Counted from the stretch's first letter, positions 8,375-18,695 are shown. The stretch: 64,000 nt of DNA from Bacteroidota bacterium (GCA_947470895.1 CANIVF010000013.1:1-64000), one strand, 5' to 3'. The notes: generated by a model not told the origin, from the sequence alone. Translations and numbers: made by a program.

Positions 8375-10888
8375 ATGCATTATTTCATTGGCAACTTGGG
8401 CCACCTTTTTGTAATCACATCTTTTGTTACTTCACTGATCAGCGTCTTCGCATACTTCAAAAGCCAGTTTGCTCCAACAGAAGAAAAAGATCAGTGGCTA
8501 AAAAATGCCCGCATTTCATTTTACGTTCATGGCCTGGCAGTATTAGGTGTTGTCGCTAGTTTGTTCATCATTATATCCAATCACTACTTCGAATATCATT
8601 ACGCTTATAGCCATTCTGATAGTCGCCTGCCACTCCATTATTTGATTTCTACTTTCTGGAACGGCCAAGAAGGAAGTTTTCTGCTATGGATATTCTGGCA
8701 AGCCTTTCTAGGTGTTATTCTGATCAATACTCAACGTGAGTGGGAAGCCCCGGTAATGGTGGTTTTTGGGTTAGTGCAGGCTTTTTTAGCTTCCATGATT
8801 TTGGGTGTAGTGATTCCCCTCATCGAAATAAAACTTGGCAGCTCACCCTTTATTTTATTACGCGATGCCATCGATGATCCCATCTTCAAACTTCAACCTG
8901 ATTTTATCCCGAAAGATGGCAGCGGGCTAAATCCTCTTTTGCAGAATTACTGGATGGTGATTCACCCCCCTACTCTGTTTTTGGGTTTTGCGTTAACGCT
9001 GGTTCCTTTTTCCTTTTGTATTGCCGGCTTATGGTTAAAGAAATATACCGAGTGGATTAAGCCTGCTCTGCCTTGGGCTCTTTTAAACGGGGGCGTTTTA
9101 GGTCTTGGTATTTTAATGGGCGGCTACTGGGCTTATGAAACACTCAACTTTGGTGGCTATTGGAATTGGGATCCTGTTGAAAATGCCGTATACGTTCCGT
9201 GGCTTGTATTGATCGCGTCCATTCACACGATGATTACTTACAAAAACAGTAAGGCCGCCTTGAAAAGCTCCATCATTCTCAATATTGCAGTTTTCATTCT
9301 GATACTATACTCCACATTCCTTACCCGAAGTGGAATTTTAGGTGACGCTTCTGTTCATTCATTTACCGACTTAGGTCTTTCAGGTCAATTGTTGATCTAT
9401 CTTTTATTCTTTACTGTAGCGGCCATTATTCTTTCCATCATCCGATGGAGAGAGGTTCCTACTTCAGACAAAGAATCATCTATTTATTCAAGAGAGTTTT
9501 GGGTTTTTCTCGGAGCCGCTACTCTTTGCCTTTCAGGGTTTCAGGTCATTATTCCGACATCTTTCCCGGTTATTAACGAAGTGGGCAGTTGGTTTGGTGG
9601 TGATTTGAGATTAGCCGTACCCGGTGATCAGGTGCTCTACTATTCTAAATTCCAACTTTGGTTTGCCGCAGCCATTGCAATGATCTCCGGCACCGGACAG
9701 TTCTTCTGGTGGAAAAGAATGGAGAAAGACCAGGTCAAAAAGGAGATCATTCCTCCGATTCTGATTTCATTGGTCGTATTTGCTTTAATCATTGTAATCG
9801 CTAAGGTTTATACACCTGCCTATCTCGTGTTAACACTTGCCGGAGTTTTCATAATCGTGTCCAACATTAAAGTTCTCGCATCGGTATTAAAAGTGAATCC
9901 ATCCTTATCGGGAGGAGCACTCGCCCACATCGGCATCGGCATGATGTTGATCGGTGTGATGTTCTCATCCGGTTATTCAAAAGTAGTGTCATTAAATAAT
10001 ACGGGCATGTTGATCTCCAAAGATCTTCCGACCGAATTCAATCGGGATAATCTTTTACTGTTCATCAATGAGCCTCGCACGATGGCCAGCTATGAGATCG
10101 AATACCTTGGAGAACGTGTTGAGCCAAAGCACGTGAATGGTTATGTAAGCAAAAATGATATTGATCTCACAATCGATCCGTTCACGGTTGTCGCAAAAAA
10201 AGACATCGAATTTCAAGGAAAAAAAATATTGAATGCAAAAGATACATTCGAGATCAATCCTGAGAATACATACTATGAAATAGAGCTTAGAAAAGATGGC
10301 AAAGTAGCCGCAACTCTTTTTCCGCGCATCCAAATAAATCCTTCCATGGGCGGGTTTGTTGCCTCGCCTGATATTAAAAGAAATGTAACCCGAGATTTAT
10401 ATACGCACGTTTCGCTGCCGATGAATCGCGAAGAAGAACCGGAATGGAGTGAAACAGAAGAAACACGTGTTCGCATCGGTCAACAGTTTTTTGTGAATGA
10501 CTATGTGGCCGTATTAGAAAGCGTAACCAAAATTGATCGCATTGAAGGACTTGAACTTGCTGCCGAAGATGTAGCAGTGCAAGCCAAAATAAAAATTACC
10601 GGTGAACGTGATTCTTATTATGCTGAACCCATTTTCCTAATCAAAGACAGAGCCCAGGTGGGCAGGCTATCCTCTGAAATCAATGACTTAGGTGTAAAGA
10701 TCACCTTACTCAATATACATCCTGAAACGAACGAATTCAGCCTGGGCTTAAACACTCGTCAAAAAGACTGGGTGATCATCAAGGCGATGGAAAAACCAAT
10801 GATCAATGTGCTGTGGCTTGGCACCGGAATTCTCATGATCGGATTTTCGATTGCCATGGTGAGAAGGTTCAGAGAATTCAAAAAATAA
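8375..10888 (+). CDS. ccmF: Cytochrome c heme lyase CcmF (CcsA superfamily)
   Basis: Large membrane protein of 837 residues that joins heme to apocytochrome c in the periplasm. More than a dozen hydrophobic segments occupy roughly residues 1-540, and a soluble domain follows (about 545-800) before a last helix near 810-830. The WWD heme-binding motif is present as FGGYWNWDPVENA near residues 258-270, together with STFWNGQEGSFLLW near 92-105 and WMVIHPPTLFLGFA near 193-206, both typical of CcmF. It is longer than proteobacterial CcmF (about 650) because of the C-terminal soluble part. ccmG and ccmH are not seen nearby. Confidence 0.92.
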   Translation: MHYFIGNLGHLFVITSFVTSLISVFAYFKSQFAPTEEKDQWLKNARISFYVHGLAVLGVVASLFIIISNHYFEYHYAYSHSDSRLPLHYLISTFWNGQEGSFLLWIFWQAFLGVILINTQREWEAPVMVVFGLVQAFLASMILGVVIPLIEIKLGSSPFILLRDAIDDPIFKLQPDFIPKDGSGLNPLLQNYWMVIHPPTLFLGFALTLVPFSFCIAGLWLKKYTEWIKPALPWALLNGGVLGLGILMGGYWAYETLNFGGYWNWDPVENAVYVPWLVLIASIHTMITYKNSKAALKSSIILNIAVFILILYSTFLTRSGILGDASVHSFTDLGLSGQLLIYLLFFTVAAIILSIIRWREVPTSDKESSIYSREFWVFLGAATLCLSGFQVIIPTSFPVINEVGSWFGGDLRLAVPGDQVLYYSKFQLWFAAAIAMISGTGQFFWWKRMEKDQVKKEIIPPILISLVVFALIIVIAKVYTPAYLVLTLAGVFIIVSNIKVLASVLKVNPSLSGGALAHIGIGMMLIGVMFSSGYSKVVSLNNTGMLISKDLPTEFNRDNLLLFINEPRTMASYEIEYLGERVEPKHVNGYVSKNDIDLTIDPFTVVAKKDIEFQGKKILNAKDTFEINPENTYYEIELRKDGKVAATLFPRIQINPSMGGFVASPDIKRNVTRDLYTHVSLPMNREEEPEWSETEETRVRIGQQFFVNDYVAVLESVTKIDRIEGLELAAEDVAVQAKIKITGERDSYYAEPIFLIKDRAQVGRLSSEINDLGVKITLLNIHPETNEFSLGLNTRQKDWVIIKAMEKPMINVLWLGTGILMIGFSIAMVRRFREFKK

Positions 10889-11043
10889 TTCTTCCGATAC
10901 GGCATACCACAAATTACACTTGACTTTGTTCTATCGATTGTAATTGGCGATCATGATAGTCGCAGGAGAGCGTTATCAAAAATTCCGACAAAATATCAGT
11001 GCAAATAACCTTCCGAATGAAAGTTAAATCCTGAAATAGTCAT

Positions 11044-11051
11044 TATTTTTG
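11044..11051 (+). promoter_or_regulatory. -7 promoter element before carB
   Basis: TATTTTTG matches TAnnTTTG and lies 30 bases before the carB ATG. I find no TTG at the expected -33 distance, so this is a partial call. Confidence 0.4.
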
Positions 11052-11080
11052 CGCGATTTATCCATTCCTAAACAGCCACT

Positions 11081-13894
11081 ATGCCTAGAGATCGCAGTAT
11101 TCGTTCGGTGCTAATTATTGGTAGCGGACCCATTATTATTGGTCAAGCGTGTGAATTTGATTACGCAGGTTCACAAGCCTCCCGCTCGCTTCGTGAAGAA
11201 GGTATTGAGGTGATCTTGATCAACTCCAATCCGGCCACGATCATGACCGACAAAGTCACTGCCGATCATGTATATCTGTTGCCCCTGGAGAAAAAATCAA
11301 TTCGGGAAATTCTTGAAAAGCATCACATCGATGCGGTATTGCCCACCATGGGAGGACAAACTGCATTGAACTTATGTATTGATTGTGAAAAGGCCGGCAT
11401 CTGGCAACATTATGGCGTAAAGATCATTGGAGTAGATATCAAGGCCATCGAAACCACTGAAGACCGCGAAAAATTCAGGTTAAAAATGATTGAATTGGGA
11501 GTTGGTGTTTGTAAAGGTGCAACGGCCACATCCTTTTTGGAAGGAAAAGAAATTGCCCAGGAAATTGGGTTCCCCTTAGTAATTCGTCCCTCCTACACAT
11601 TGGGTGGAACCGGTGGTGGATTTGTAAATACACCAGAAGAATTTGATGAGGCTTTAAATCGAGGCTTACATGCCTCACCCATTCATGAAGTACTGGTGGA
11701 GCAAAGCATCATGGGTTGGAAAGAATATGAGCTTGAGTTATTGCGAGATGGTGTCGGCAACGTGATTATTATCTGTTCGATCGAGAACTTCGATCCCATG
11801 GGCATTCACACAGGAGATTCCATCACGGTGGCGCCTGCTATGACGCTACCCGATACCGTGTATCAGAACATGCGCAACCTCGCCATCAAGATGATGAACG
11901 GAATCGGAAAATTTGCCGGAGGCTGTAATGTGCAGTTTTCAGTAAATCCGGATAACGATGCGATCATTGGTATTGAAATCAATCCACGTGTATCACGTTC
12001 TTCTGCACTTGCCTCAAAAGCAACTGGATATCCTATCGCAAAGATTGCGGCAAAACTTGCTATCGGTTATAACTTAGATGAATTAAAGAACGCTATCACA
12101 GGCACCACAACGGCCTACTTCGAACCTGCTCTTGACTATGTGATCGTAAAGATTCCGCGTTGGAACTTTGATAAGTTTCAAGGCGCTGATCGCAGGCTCG
12201 GTCTTCAGATGAAATCCGTAGGCGAAGTAATGGGCATTGGAAGAAATTTTCAAGAGGCATTACAAAAGGCTTGTCAGTCACTCGAGATCAGAAGAAACGG
12301 ATTAGGTGCCGATGGAAAAGAAATGACCAAGCAAGCCGATCTGTTATACAGTTTAGAGCATCCGAGCTGGAACCGCTTGTTTCATATTTATGATGCTATG
12401 AAGCTGGGCATCTCTATGAAAACCATTCTTAAACTTACTAAGATTGATAAGTGGTTTTTGGAACAGATCTGGGATTTGATTGAACTCGAAAAAGAAATTG
12501 AAAAGTATCGCCTCGATACAATACCTTCCACATTAATGCGCACGGCAAAAGAGAAAGGATATGCCGATCGCCAGATTGCACACTTGATCGATTGCAGGGA
12601 AAGTGAAGTGCATAAGAAGCGCAGAGAAATGGGTATCAATCGCGTTTATAAAATGGTCGATACCTGTGCCGCTGAATTTGATGCGAGAACAGCGTATTAC
12701 TATTCAACCTTTGATAAGGAAAATGAATCCATTGCCAGCAACAAAAAGAAAGTAATCGTGTTGGGCTCAGGACCTAATCGTATTGGTCAGGGAATTGAGT
12801 TCGATTATTCTTGTGTGCATGGCATTCTGGCAGCGAAAGAATGTGGCTATGAAGCCATCATGATCAACTGCAATCCCGAAACGGTTTCTACTGATTTTGA
12901 TATTGCAGATAAACTTTATTTCGAACCTGTATTCTGGGAACATCTTTGGGATATCATTCAACATGAAAAACCTGAAGGAGTAATTGTTCAGTTGGGCGGA
13001 CAAACGGCTCTTAAGCTTGCCCAAAAACTTCAGAAGTACGGAGTCAAAATCATGGGCACTTCCTTCGAAGCCCTCGATCTTGCAGAGGATCGTGGAAGCT
13101 TTTCTTCCTTATTGAAAGATCTTAATATTCCCTATCCAGAATTCGGTGTGGCCACCGATGCGGATGAAGCGCTTGAGGTGTCTAAAACCATTGGCTTCCC
13201 TCTTTTGGTACGACCATCGTATGTGCTTGGCGGACAAAGCATGAAGATTGTGATCAATGAAAAAGAACTTGAAGATCACATCATCGATATCTGGAAACAC
13301 CTTCCTGAAAACAAAGTATTGTTAGATCATTTTCTGGATGGAGCCATAGAAGCTGAAGCCGATGCCATCTGCGATGGAGAAGATGTTTACATCATCGGGA
13401 TCATGCAACATATCGAACCTGCAGGAATTCATTCCGGAGATTCGTATGCGGTATTGCCGCCATATAACCTGGGCGATTTAGTGATCAAACAAATTGAAAG
13501 CTACACCAAACGCATTGCTGTTGCGTTAAGAACGGTGGGCCTGATCAACATTCAGTTTGCTATAAAAAATGACAAGGTCTACATCATCGAAGCAAACCCA
13601 CGCGCGTCTCGTACTGTGCCATTCATCTGCAAGGCCTATGATGAACCGTATGTGAATTACGCCACTAAAGTAATGCTGGGCGAAAAGAAGGTAAAGGATT
13701 TTACTTTTAATCCGACCAAGAAAGGGTATGCGATTAAAGTACCCGTGTTCTCATTCAGCAAATTCCCAGAAGTAAATAAAGAGTTGGGACCTGAGATGAA
13801 ATCTACCGGAGAAGCAATCTACTTTATCGATGATCTAATGGATGATTATTTTATGAATATTTATTCAGAAAGAAATCTATACCTGAGCCGATGA
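11081..13894 (+). CDS. carB: Carbamoyl-phosphate synthase large subunit lacking the allosteric domain
   Basis: Makes carbamoyl phosphate for pyrimidine and arginine synthesis from bicarbonate, two ATP and ammonia delivered by CarA. The two homologous ATP-grasp halves are clear: the first opens with VLIIGSGPIIIGQACEFDYAG near residues 10-30, the second with VIVLGSGPNRIGQGIEFDYS near 553-572, joined by the oligomerisation region. The 937-residue protein ends just after FPEVNKELGPEMKSTGE. It therefore lacks the C-terminal MGS-like domain of about 130 residues that binds UMP, IMP and ornithine in enterobacteria (about 1,073 residues). To my knowledge shortened CarB is usual in Bacteroidota, so this is not a truncation mutation. 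carA is not in the window. Confidence 0.95.
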   Translation: MPRDRSIRSVLIIGSGPIIIGQACEFDYAGSQASRSLREEGIEVILINSNPATIMTDKVTADHVYLLPLEKKSIREILEKHHIDAVLPTMGGQTALNLCIDCEKAGIWQHYGVKIIGVDIKAIETTEDREKFRLKMIELGVGVCKGATATSFLEGKEIAQEIGFPLVIRPSYTLGGTGGGFVNTPEEFDEALNRGLHASPIHEVLVEQSIMGWKEYELELLRDGVGNVIIICSIENFDPMGIHTGDSITVAPAMTLPDTVYQNMRNLAIKMMNGIGKFAGGCNVQFSVNPDNDAIIGIEINPRVSRSSALASKATGYPIAKIAAKLAIGYNLDELKNAITGTTTAYFEPALDYVIVKIPRWNFDKFQGADRRLGLQMKSVGEVMGIGRNFQEALQKACQSLEIRRNGLGADGKEMTKQADLLYSLEHPSWNRLFHIYDAMKLGISMKTILKLTKIDKWFLEQIWDLIELEKEIEKYRLDTIPSTLMRTAKEKGYADRQIAHLIDCRESEVHKKRREMGINRVYKMVDTCAAEFDARTAYYYSTFDKENESIASNKKKVIVLGSGPNRIGQGIEFDYSCVHGILAAKECGYEAIMINCNPETVSTDFDIADKLYFEPVFWEHLWDIIQHEKPEGVIVQLGGQTALKLAQKLQKYGVKIMGTSFEALDLAEDRGSFSSLLKDLNIPYPEFGVATDADEALEVSKTIGFPLLVRPSYVLGGQSMKIVINEKELEDHIIDIWKHLPENKVLLDHFLDGAIEAEADAICDGEDVYIIGIMQHIEPAGIHSGDSYAVLPPYNLGDLVIKQIESYTKRIAVALRTVGLINIQFAIKNDKVYIIEANPRASRTVPFICKAYDEPYVNYATKVMLGEKKVKDFTFNPTKKGYAIKVPVFSFSKFPEVNKELGPEMKSTGEAIYFIDDLMDDYFMNIYSERNLYLSR

Positions 13895-13933
13895 GAATAT
13901 CTGCTTAACCTTTATTTATTACTCATGGAGAGG

Positions 13934-15566
13934 TCATTCGCTCGTAAATGTCGAACCTTCTCCATGTTTTGTTTCAAAGGAAATTTTTCGATTCGGTTTT
14001 TTAATGGCATCACAGGCTATGAACAGCCCCAACCAGAACCTGAGGAATTCGTGCTGGCCCGATAAAATATTTCAAAGATTCTATCCTGGTAAATATTTTC
14101 AATACCTTCTCCATTATCTTCCTCCTCGATGACCAGGTGATCGTTTATGAAAGATCTGATTTTGATTTCGGGTGTTACTCCTTCCTCTCGCTTTTGAAAT
14201 TTTACTGCATTCGAGATCTGATTGCTTAGTACTACTTTCAATAAGAAACGGTCCGACTTGATTAATGGGCTATCGAGGTGTATCTGAAAATGGATTGACT
14301 AAACCCATTTAAGAATTTTAGGTTATCCAAAATCTCATCCAGTTGATGCTGAAGATTAACTTCTTCAATCTCTATGTTTTTACGGCTTGCCCTCGAGGGT
14401 TAAAAAATCTCTTCGGTAAAATCTTCAAGCTTGCTCACGCTCTGTTCAATTTTAGAGATATAATGAAAATCCGCATTGCCTTTTGATTCCAACTTACTGA
14501 TTGCAATACGCCCCTTGATTGATTTTAATGGCGCGCTGATCTCGTGAGAAACACTATATACAAACCGGTCCATTTCATGATTAGCTTTACTTAGCTGAGT
14601 ATTCATTTCTTCAATATGTTTTTTATGGCTGGTGAGTTCCTGTTCAGAATTTCTCAAATCGCTAATTACGCGCCCAATAAGCGCAGAGCCAAAAAACATA
14701 GTACTCATACCCAAATGAACACTTAATAACTGGGTAGATCCATGAGTACCATTTTCCAGACTACCGAAATTGATTAAGGGCAAAATATAATTGAAAATGA
14801 TCCCATTGATAAAAATCAGATGATAAAACCCATGACGCACCGCAATAAAGGCGGCACACACGCCACAGATAAACCAATATTTATCGAAACTGATAAAGAA
14901 ACCCGGTACAAGAAATAAAATTGTGCTTAAGAAAATTTCTAAAAGTCCTTTATGATTGAGTTGTCTAAATGACCGAGGTTCATTCGGCACAAGCGTAAAA
15001 GACAATAGTGTCTTTTACGGTTTAAAATAATGGAGAATCGGCACAGCTATGGAAAATATGGTAATAAAATCCGATAGCCATAATAAAGCTACCTTTTCCA
15101 GATCTCCACCAACAAAAGTATTGTGATAGGTGTATAATGAATTGATCAAGTCGGGAAGGACTATTACACCAAAAACAAATTTCATAAAGACTTGTGTATT
15201 TGATAGGTCGTTCGATTCGCGAACTAAATTTCTGGAGAAGAACACCGAAGCAAATACAATTACCGGATCGCGCGAAGCCAAAATGAAAATTCTTTCCCAG
15301 GGGCCTGGAGCACTCCATAAAAAAAGTAACAAATAAATTTATAAATGCCAACGGCTAAACGCGAAGCCCAAACTAGTGCACCATAATAAACGCCAGCGAG
15401 GTTGGTAAATAGAGCAGAAGTGCATCTGATATGCTGCGGGCTTGATAAGAAATATAGGAGAGCCTACCAACAAAATAAGCATCAGTAAAACCCATGTTCA
15501 CGGGTTCCATTTCTGGCTTTTTGAATCCGCTAATTGCTGCATAGAGGTTGTAAACATACTATACAT
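13934..15566 (-). pseudogene. Degraded MASE1-like sensor histidine kinase
   Basis: Reading the minus strand through its lesions gives a protein of about 540 residues. It starts at 15566 (MYSMFTTSMQQLA) with MASE1-like membrane segments (LLLYLPTSLAFIM, LLWLSDFITIFSIAVPIL). More helices follow, then a coiled coil (SDLRNSEQELTSHKKHIEEM), the phospho-acceptor H-box VYSVSHEISAPLKSIKG, the N-box NQISNAVKF, the G1 box DNGEGI and a G2-like GSG, ending near SFETKHGEGSTF. Lesions: TGA at 15498-15500, TAG at 15373-15375 and 15355-15357, TAA at 15015-15017 and 14400-14402, and frameshifts near 14284-14297 and 14025-14033, with at least one more switch near 15330. The whole 13.9-15.6 kb gap is this remnant. 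No partner response regulator is adjacent. Confidence 0.85.
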
Positions 15567-15628
15567 TTGTGATTGAAAATGATCAGAATCAACAAAAAAA
15601 CCTCACAAATGCCCTATTCTTATCCCGA

Positions 15629-15656
15629 TTGTATTAATTTGAAACCATTAACTTTG
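15629..15656 (+). promoter_or_regulatory. Bacteroidota-type promoter before the DUF4834-like gene
   Basis: TTG (15629-15631), a 17-base spacer and TAACTTTG (15649-15656) match the TTG/TAnnTTTG promoter form. The ATG at 15689 follows 32 bases later. Confidence 0.55.
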
Positions 15657-15688
15657 CTTTTCAGTTAAGATCATACTACATCAATAAC

Positions 15689-15892
15689 ATGTTCAAATTC
15701 TTACTTATTTTAGGAATCATCGCATATCTTATTTTTAAGATTGGTGGATTCTTTTTCAAAGCAGGTGCCGCTTCACAACAATTTCGTCAACCAGACCGCA
15801 GACCTCAAAATTCAGTTAATTCCGATGCCAAAGAAAAAAAGAATGGCAACATCAAGGGTGGTGAGTATGTCGATTATGAAGAGGTGAAATAA
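15689..15892 (+). CDS. DUF4834-like small membrane protein
   Basis: A 67-residue protein with one N-terminal hydrophobic helix (FKFLLILGIIAYLIFKIGGFFF), a glutamine/arginine-rich polar linker and an acidic end (GGEYVDYEEVK). The pattern of a short anchor, polar linker and terminal GGEYVDYEE matches the DUF4834 family of Bacteroidota, whose function is unknown. It has its own promoter and lies 54 bases upstream of the caspase-like gene, so the two may be co-transcribed. Confidence 0.75.
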   Translation: MFKFLLILGIIAYLIFKIGGFFFKAGAASQQFRQPDRRPQNSVNSDAKEKKNGNIKGGEYVDYEEVK

Positions 15893-15946
15893 TCACCTGA
15901 TTCTTCTTGGATACGCGGTTTACTTTCTGATAATTTTATCAGCTCA

Positions 15947-17677
15947 ATGACGAGAAACATGAAAAAGTGCGCCCTTATTGCAATTGTACTAATACCCTCT
16001 TTTTTATGGGCTCAGTCCTATCAAAAAAGGCTTGCACTGGTAATAGGTAATTCCAACTATCAAAATGGTGGTTCACTACCAAACCCCGTAAATGATGCAA
16101 CCGCTATTGCGACAGCACTTCAGTCGGTAGGCTTTGAAGTAATGAAATACCAAAACGTCACTCAAAAGGAAATGAAAATGGCCATCAATACTTTTGGGAA
16201 AAAGCTAACGGGTTATGAGGTAGGAGTGTTTTATTATGCAGGCCATGGGATTCAAAACAAAGGGATGAATTACATGATTCCCATAGAAGCGGACTTACAA
16301 ACCGAGGAACAAATTGAATTTGATTGCGTAGCCGCTGATCGCGTACTGGCCTACATGGATGCAGCACAGGTAAAAGTAAATGTGATTATCATGGATGCCT
16401 GCCGCAACAATCCTTTTGAGAGAAGTTGGCATCGCAGTGCAAACGGAAATGGTTTGGCAATGATGGATGCACCAACAGGATCATTGATTGCCTATGCCAC
16501 TGCCCCGGGACGGGTAGCATCGGATGGCGCAGGCTCCAATGGATTATATACAAGCGCCTTGTTAAAATACATGGGTGATCCAAAACTGTCCATCGAACAA
16601 GTCTTTAAAAAAGTTCGTACTGAGGTCACTGAAAAATCAGCAGGAGCTCAAGTACCTTGGGAGACTACCTCTCTAACAGGTGATGATTTTTATTTTGCTG
16701 CTGCCAATATTTCTAAAGGGGCTTTGGTAAAAACCGAAGTGTTAGCTAGCAACGCAGAAACTAAAAACACAGTTGTTAAACGGGATTTTAATGAAGTAAC
16801 TGAAGATAATCGAAAAAAAGCCAGTGCATTATTAGATGAAGGCCATACCGCCTACAATGAAGAAAATTATGTAAAAGCTATTGAGTTGTATACGAAAGCC
16901 ATGGAGGCAAATCCAAATTATGATGAAGCTTACTATTGGAGAGCCAGCGCTAAATACACGCAAAAAAAATATAAAGAAGCAATTGCCGATTATGACAAAG
17001 CCATTGAGTTAAATCCAAACAATGAACAAGCATTTTATTATCGGGCCTTAACGAATTATAATCTGGAAGCCTACCGTGAAACCCTCCCTGACTTTGACAA
17101 GGCCATCGAACTCAATCCGGATGTAGCCATTATGCACTACTGGAGAGGCTATGTAAAACAAACACTTGAGCATTACGAAGAAGCAATCATTGATTTTTCT
17201 AAATCGTTGGAGCTGAACAAAAATGATGGATATTCGTTCGCAGGCCGGGCGTACTGCTATTATATGTTGCTGAAGTATAAAGAAGCAAGGATTGATTATG
17301 CCAAAGCCATAGAACTGGCATTAGATGATGTATCTACGTATAAATACTATAGAGGAATTTGCAACTATAATCTGGAGCATACACAGGAAGCTTTTGAGGA
17401 TTTTGTCTCCTACCTCAAAAAAGATCCGAATAATTCTTACATGTTGATAATGACTGCTCATAGTCTTTTCGTATTAAAAGATTATCAACAAGCAACACAA
17501 TACTATACCAAAGCTATTTCCGTAAAGCCAGATTATACAGAGGCTTATTATTGGCGAGGAAATGCCTATTTTAATCTCAATAGAAAAAGTGAAGCAAAAC
17601 GCGATGTTGACAAAGCCCTCTCCTTAGACCCTAAGAATGAAACGTATGCAAAGTTCAAACGCGATAATTTGAACTAA
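15947..17677 (+). CDS. Exported caspase-fold (peptidase C14) protein with TPR repeats
   Basis: A 576-residue protein. An N-terminal signal peptide ends near FLWAQS (ATG at 15947, or 15959 giving MKKCALIA). A caspase-fold p20 domain spans about residues 25-245, starting RLALVIGNSNYQ. The catalytic dyad is visible: His in FYYAGHGIQNKG and Cys in IIMDACRNNPF. About seven TPR units fill residues about 280-570, each with the YxxAIxxYxKAIELNPN pattern. Bacterial caspase homologues of this type cleave after basic residues or act in signalling; the substrate here is unknown. Both catalytic residues are intact, so it should be active. It probably works in the periplasm. Confidence 0.88.
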   Translation: MTRNMKKCALIAIVLIPSFLWAQSYQKRLALVIGNSNYQNGGSLPNPVNDATAIATALQSVGFEVMKYQNVTQKEMKMAINTFGKKLTGYEVGVFYYAGHGIQNKGMNYMIPIEADLQTEEQIEFDCVAADRVLAYMDAAQVKVNVIIMDACRNNPFERSWHRSANGNGLAMMDAPTGSLIAYATAPGRVASDGAGSNGLYTSALLKYMGDPKLSIEQVFKKVRTEVTEKSAGAQVPWETTSLTGDDFYFAAANISKGALVKTEVLASNAETKNTVVKRDFNEVTEDNRKKASALLDEGHTAYNEENYVKAIELYTKAMEANPNYDEAYYWRASAKYTQKKYKEAIADYDKAIELNPNNEQAFYYRALTNYNLEAYRETLPDFDKAIELNPDVAIMHYWRGYVKQTLEHYEEAIIDFSKSLELNKNDGYSFAGRAYCYYMLLKYKEARIDYAKAIELALDDVSTYKYYRGICNYNLEHTQEAFEDFVSYLKKDPNNSYMLIMTAHSLFVLKDYQQATQYYTKAISVKPDYTEAYYWRGNAYFNLNRKSEAKRDVDKALSLDPKNETYAKFKRDNLN

Positions 17678-17761
17678 AAGGCTTTACTGCCTGATTCAGA
17701 ATTACTCGCTGAATTTTTATTTCCAATCTCCTGTTAGTTTTACAGACTCAAAGACCAGAAA

Positions 17762-18556
17762 GTGAAAATCCATTTCCATAAATACCAGGCAACCGGCAAT
17801 GACTTCGTAGTGATCGATAATCGCACGAGTGCATATTTATTTTCAACACAACAAATTGAAAAAATATGCGACCGAAGATTTGGAGTAGGTGCCGATGGCT
17901 TGATGTTGATAGAAAAACATCCAACGGTGGATTTCAACCTGGTATATTATAATAGTGATGGTTCTCAAAGTCTTTGTGGAAACGGTAGTCGCGCTGCCGT
18001 ATTGATGGCAGCAACACTTGGCCTGTTAAAAACCAACACCACATTCAATGCCTATGATGGGTCTCACGAAGCCGAATTACTCAATACGGATATCGTAAGA
18101 CTGAAAATGAATGATGTTCGTGAAGTGAAAAAATTGGGGGACGAATATTTCATCAACACAGGTTCGCCTCATCATTTGCGTTTTGTAAAAGATGTAAACT
18201 CCTATCCGGTTGTAGAGGAAGGACGAAAGATCCGCTACACCGAAATGTATGTGCCCGTTGGCACCAATGCAAATTTCATTCAGTTACTTGATCAAAATAC
18301 CATTTCCGTTCGCACTTATGAACGTGGAGTTGAGGATGAAACGCTCTCCTGCGGAACGGGTGTAACAGCCGCAGCGTTGGCAGCTAGTTTCCACGGATAC
18401 ACTTCTCCGATTCAGATAAAAGTGAAAGGAGGCGAACTGTCGGTAGAATTTAAAGCCACCGACTCCGGCCCGTCTGGCGGTCATCCAGTCACATTTCACG
18501 ATATTTTTCTCATTGGTCCTGCCAAAATGGTGTTTGAGGGCGACTTGGAACTATAA
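17762..18556 (+). CDS. dapF: Diaminopimelate epimerase
   Basis: Converts LL- to meso-diaminopimelate for lysine and peptidoglycan synthesis, without cofactor, using two cysteines. In the 264-residue protein these are in the motifs SLCGNGSRAAV (about residue 73) and SCGTGVTAAAL (about residue 200). The N-terminal FHKYQATGNDFVVIDNR and RRFGVGADGLM are standard for DapF. Translation starts at GTG 17762 (MKIHFHKYQATGND), which fits the family start exactly. It stands between the caspase-like gene and secA on the same strand, with gaps of 84 and 139 bases. Confidence 0.95.
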   Translation: MKIHFHKYQATGNDFVVIDNRTSAYLFSTQQIEKICDRRFGVGADGLMLIEKHPTVDFNLVYYNSDGSQSLCGNGSRAAVLMAATLGLLKTNTTFNAYDGSHEAELLNTDIVRLKMNDVREVKKLGDEYFINTGSPHHLRFVKDVNSYPVVEEGRKIRYTEMYVPVGTNANFIQLLDQNTISVRTYERGVEDETLSCGTGVTAAALAASFHGYTSPIQIKVKGGELSVEFKATDSGPSGGHPVTFHDIFLIGPAKMVFEGDLEL

Positions 18557-18695
18557 TTGCACCCCGAAATCCTTAAATTTGATCCCCTTTATTGGGCTAT
18601 TGAGTAATAGGTTTTAAGTGTTTCAGTTGTTTTAAATATAATCCACTGATAATCCTTACTGCTTCCCCCTCTTAGATGTTAAACTTATTAGGAAT

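Noticed and set aside
13924-13966. Inverted repeat CATGGAGAGGT / ACCTTCTCCATG after carB as a terminator
   Set aside because: The loop is over 20 bases, one arm has a bulge, and the right arm is explained by codons of the kinase remnant on the other strand.
15022-15351. Minus-strand open frame of 109 codons in the histidine-kinase remnant
   Set aside because: Its translation is cysteine/phenylalanine-rich noise. The other frame (15015-15332) gives the MASE1-like helices.
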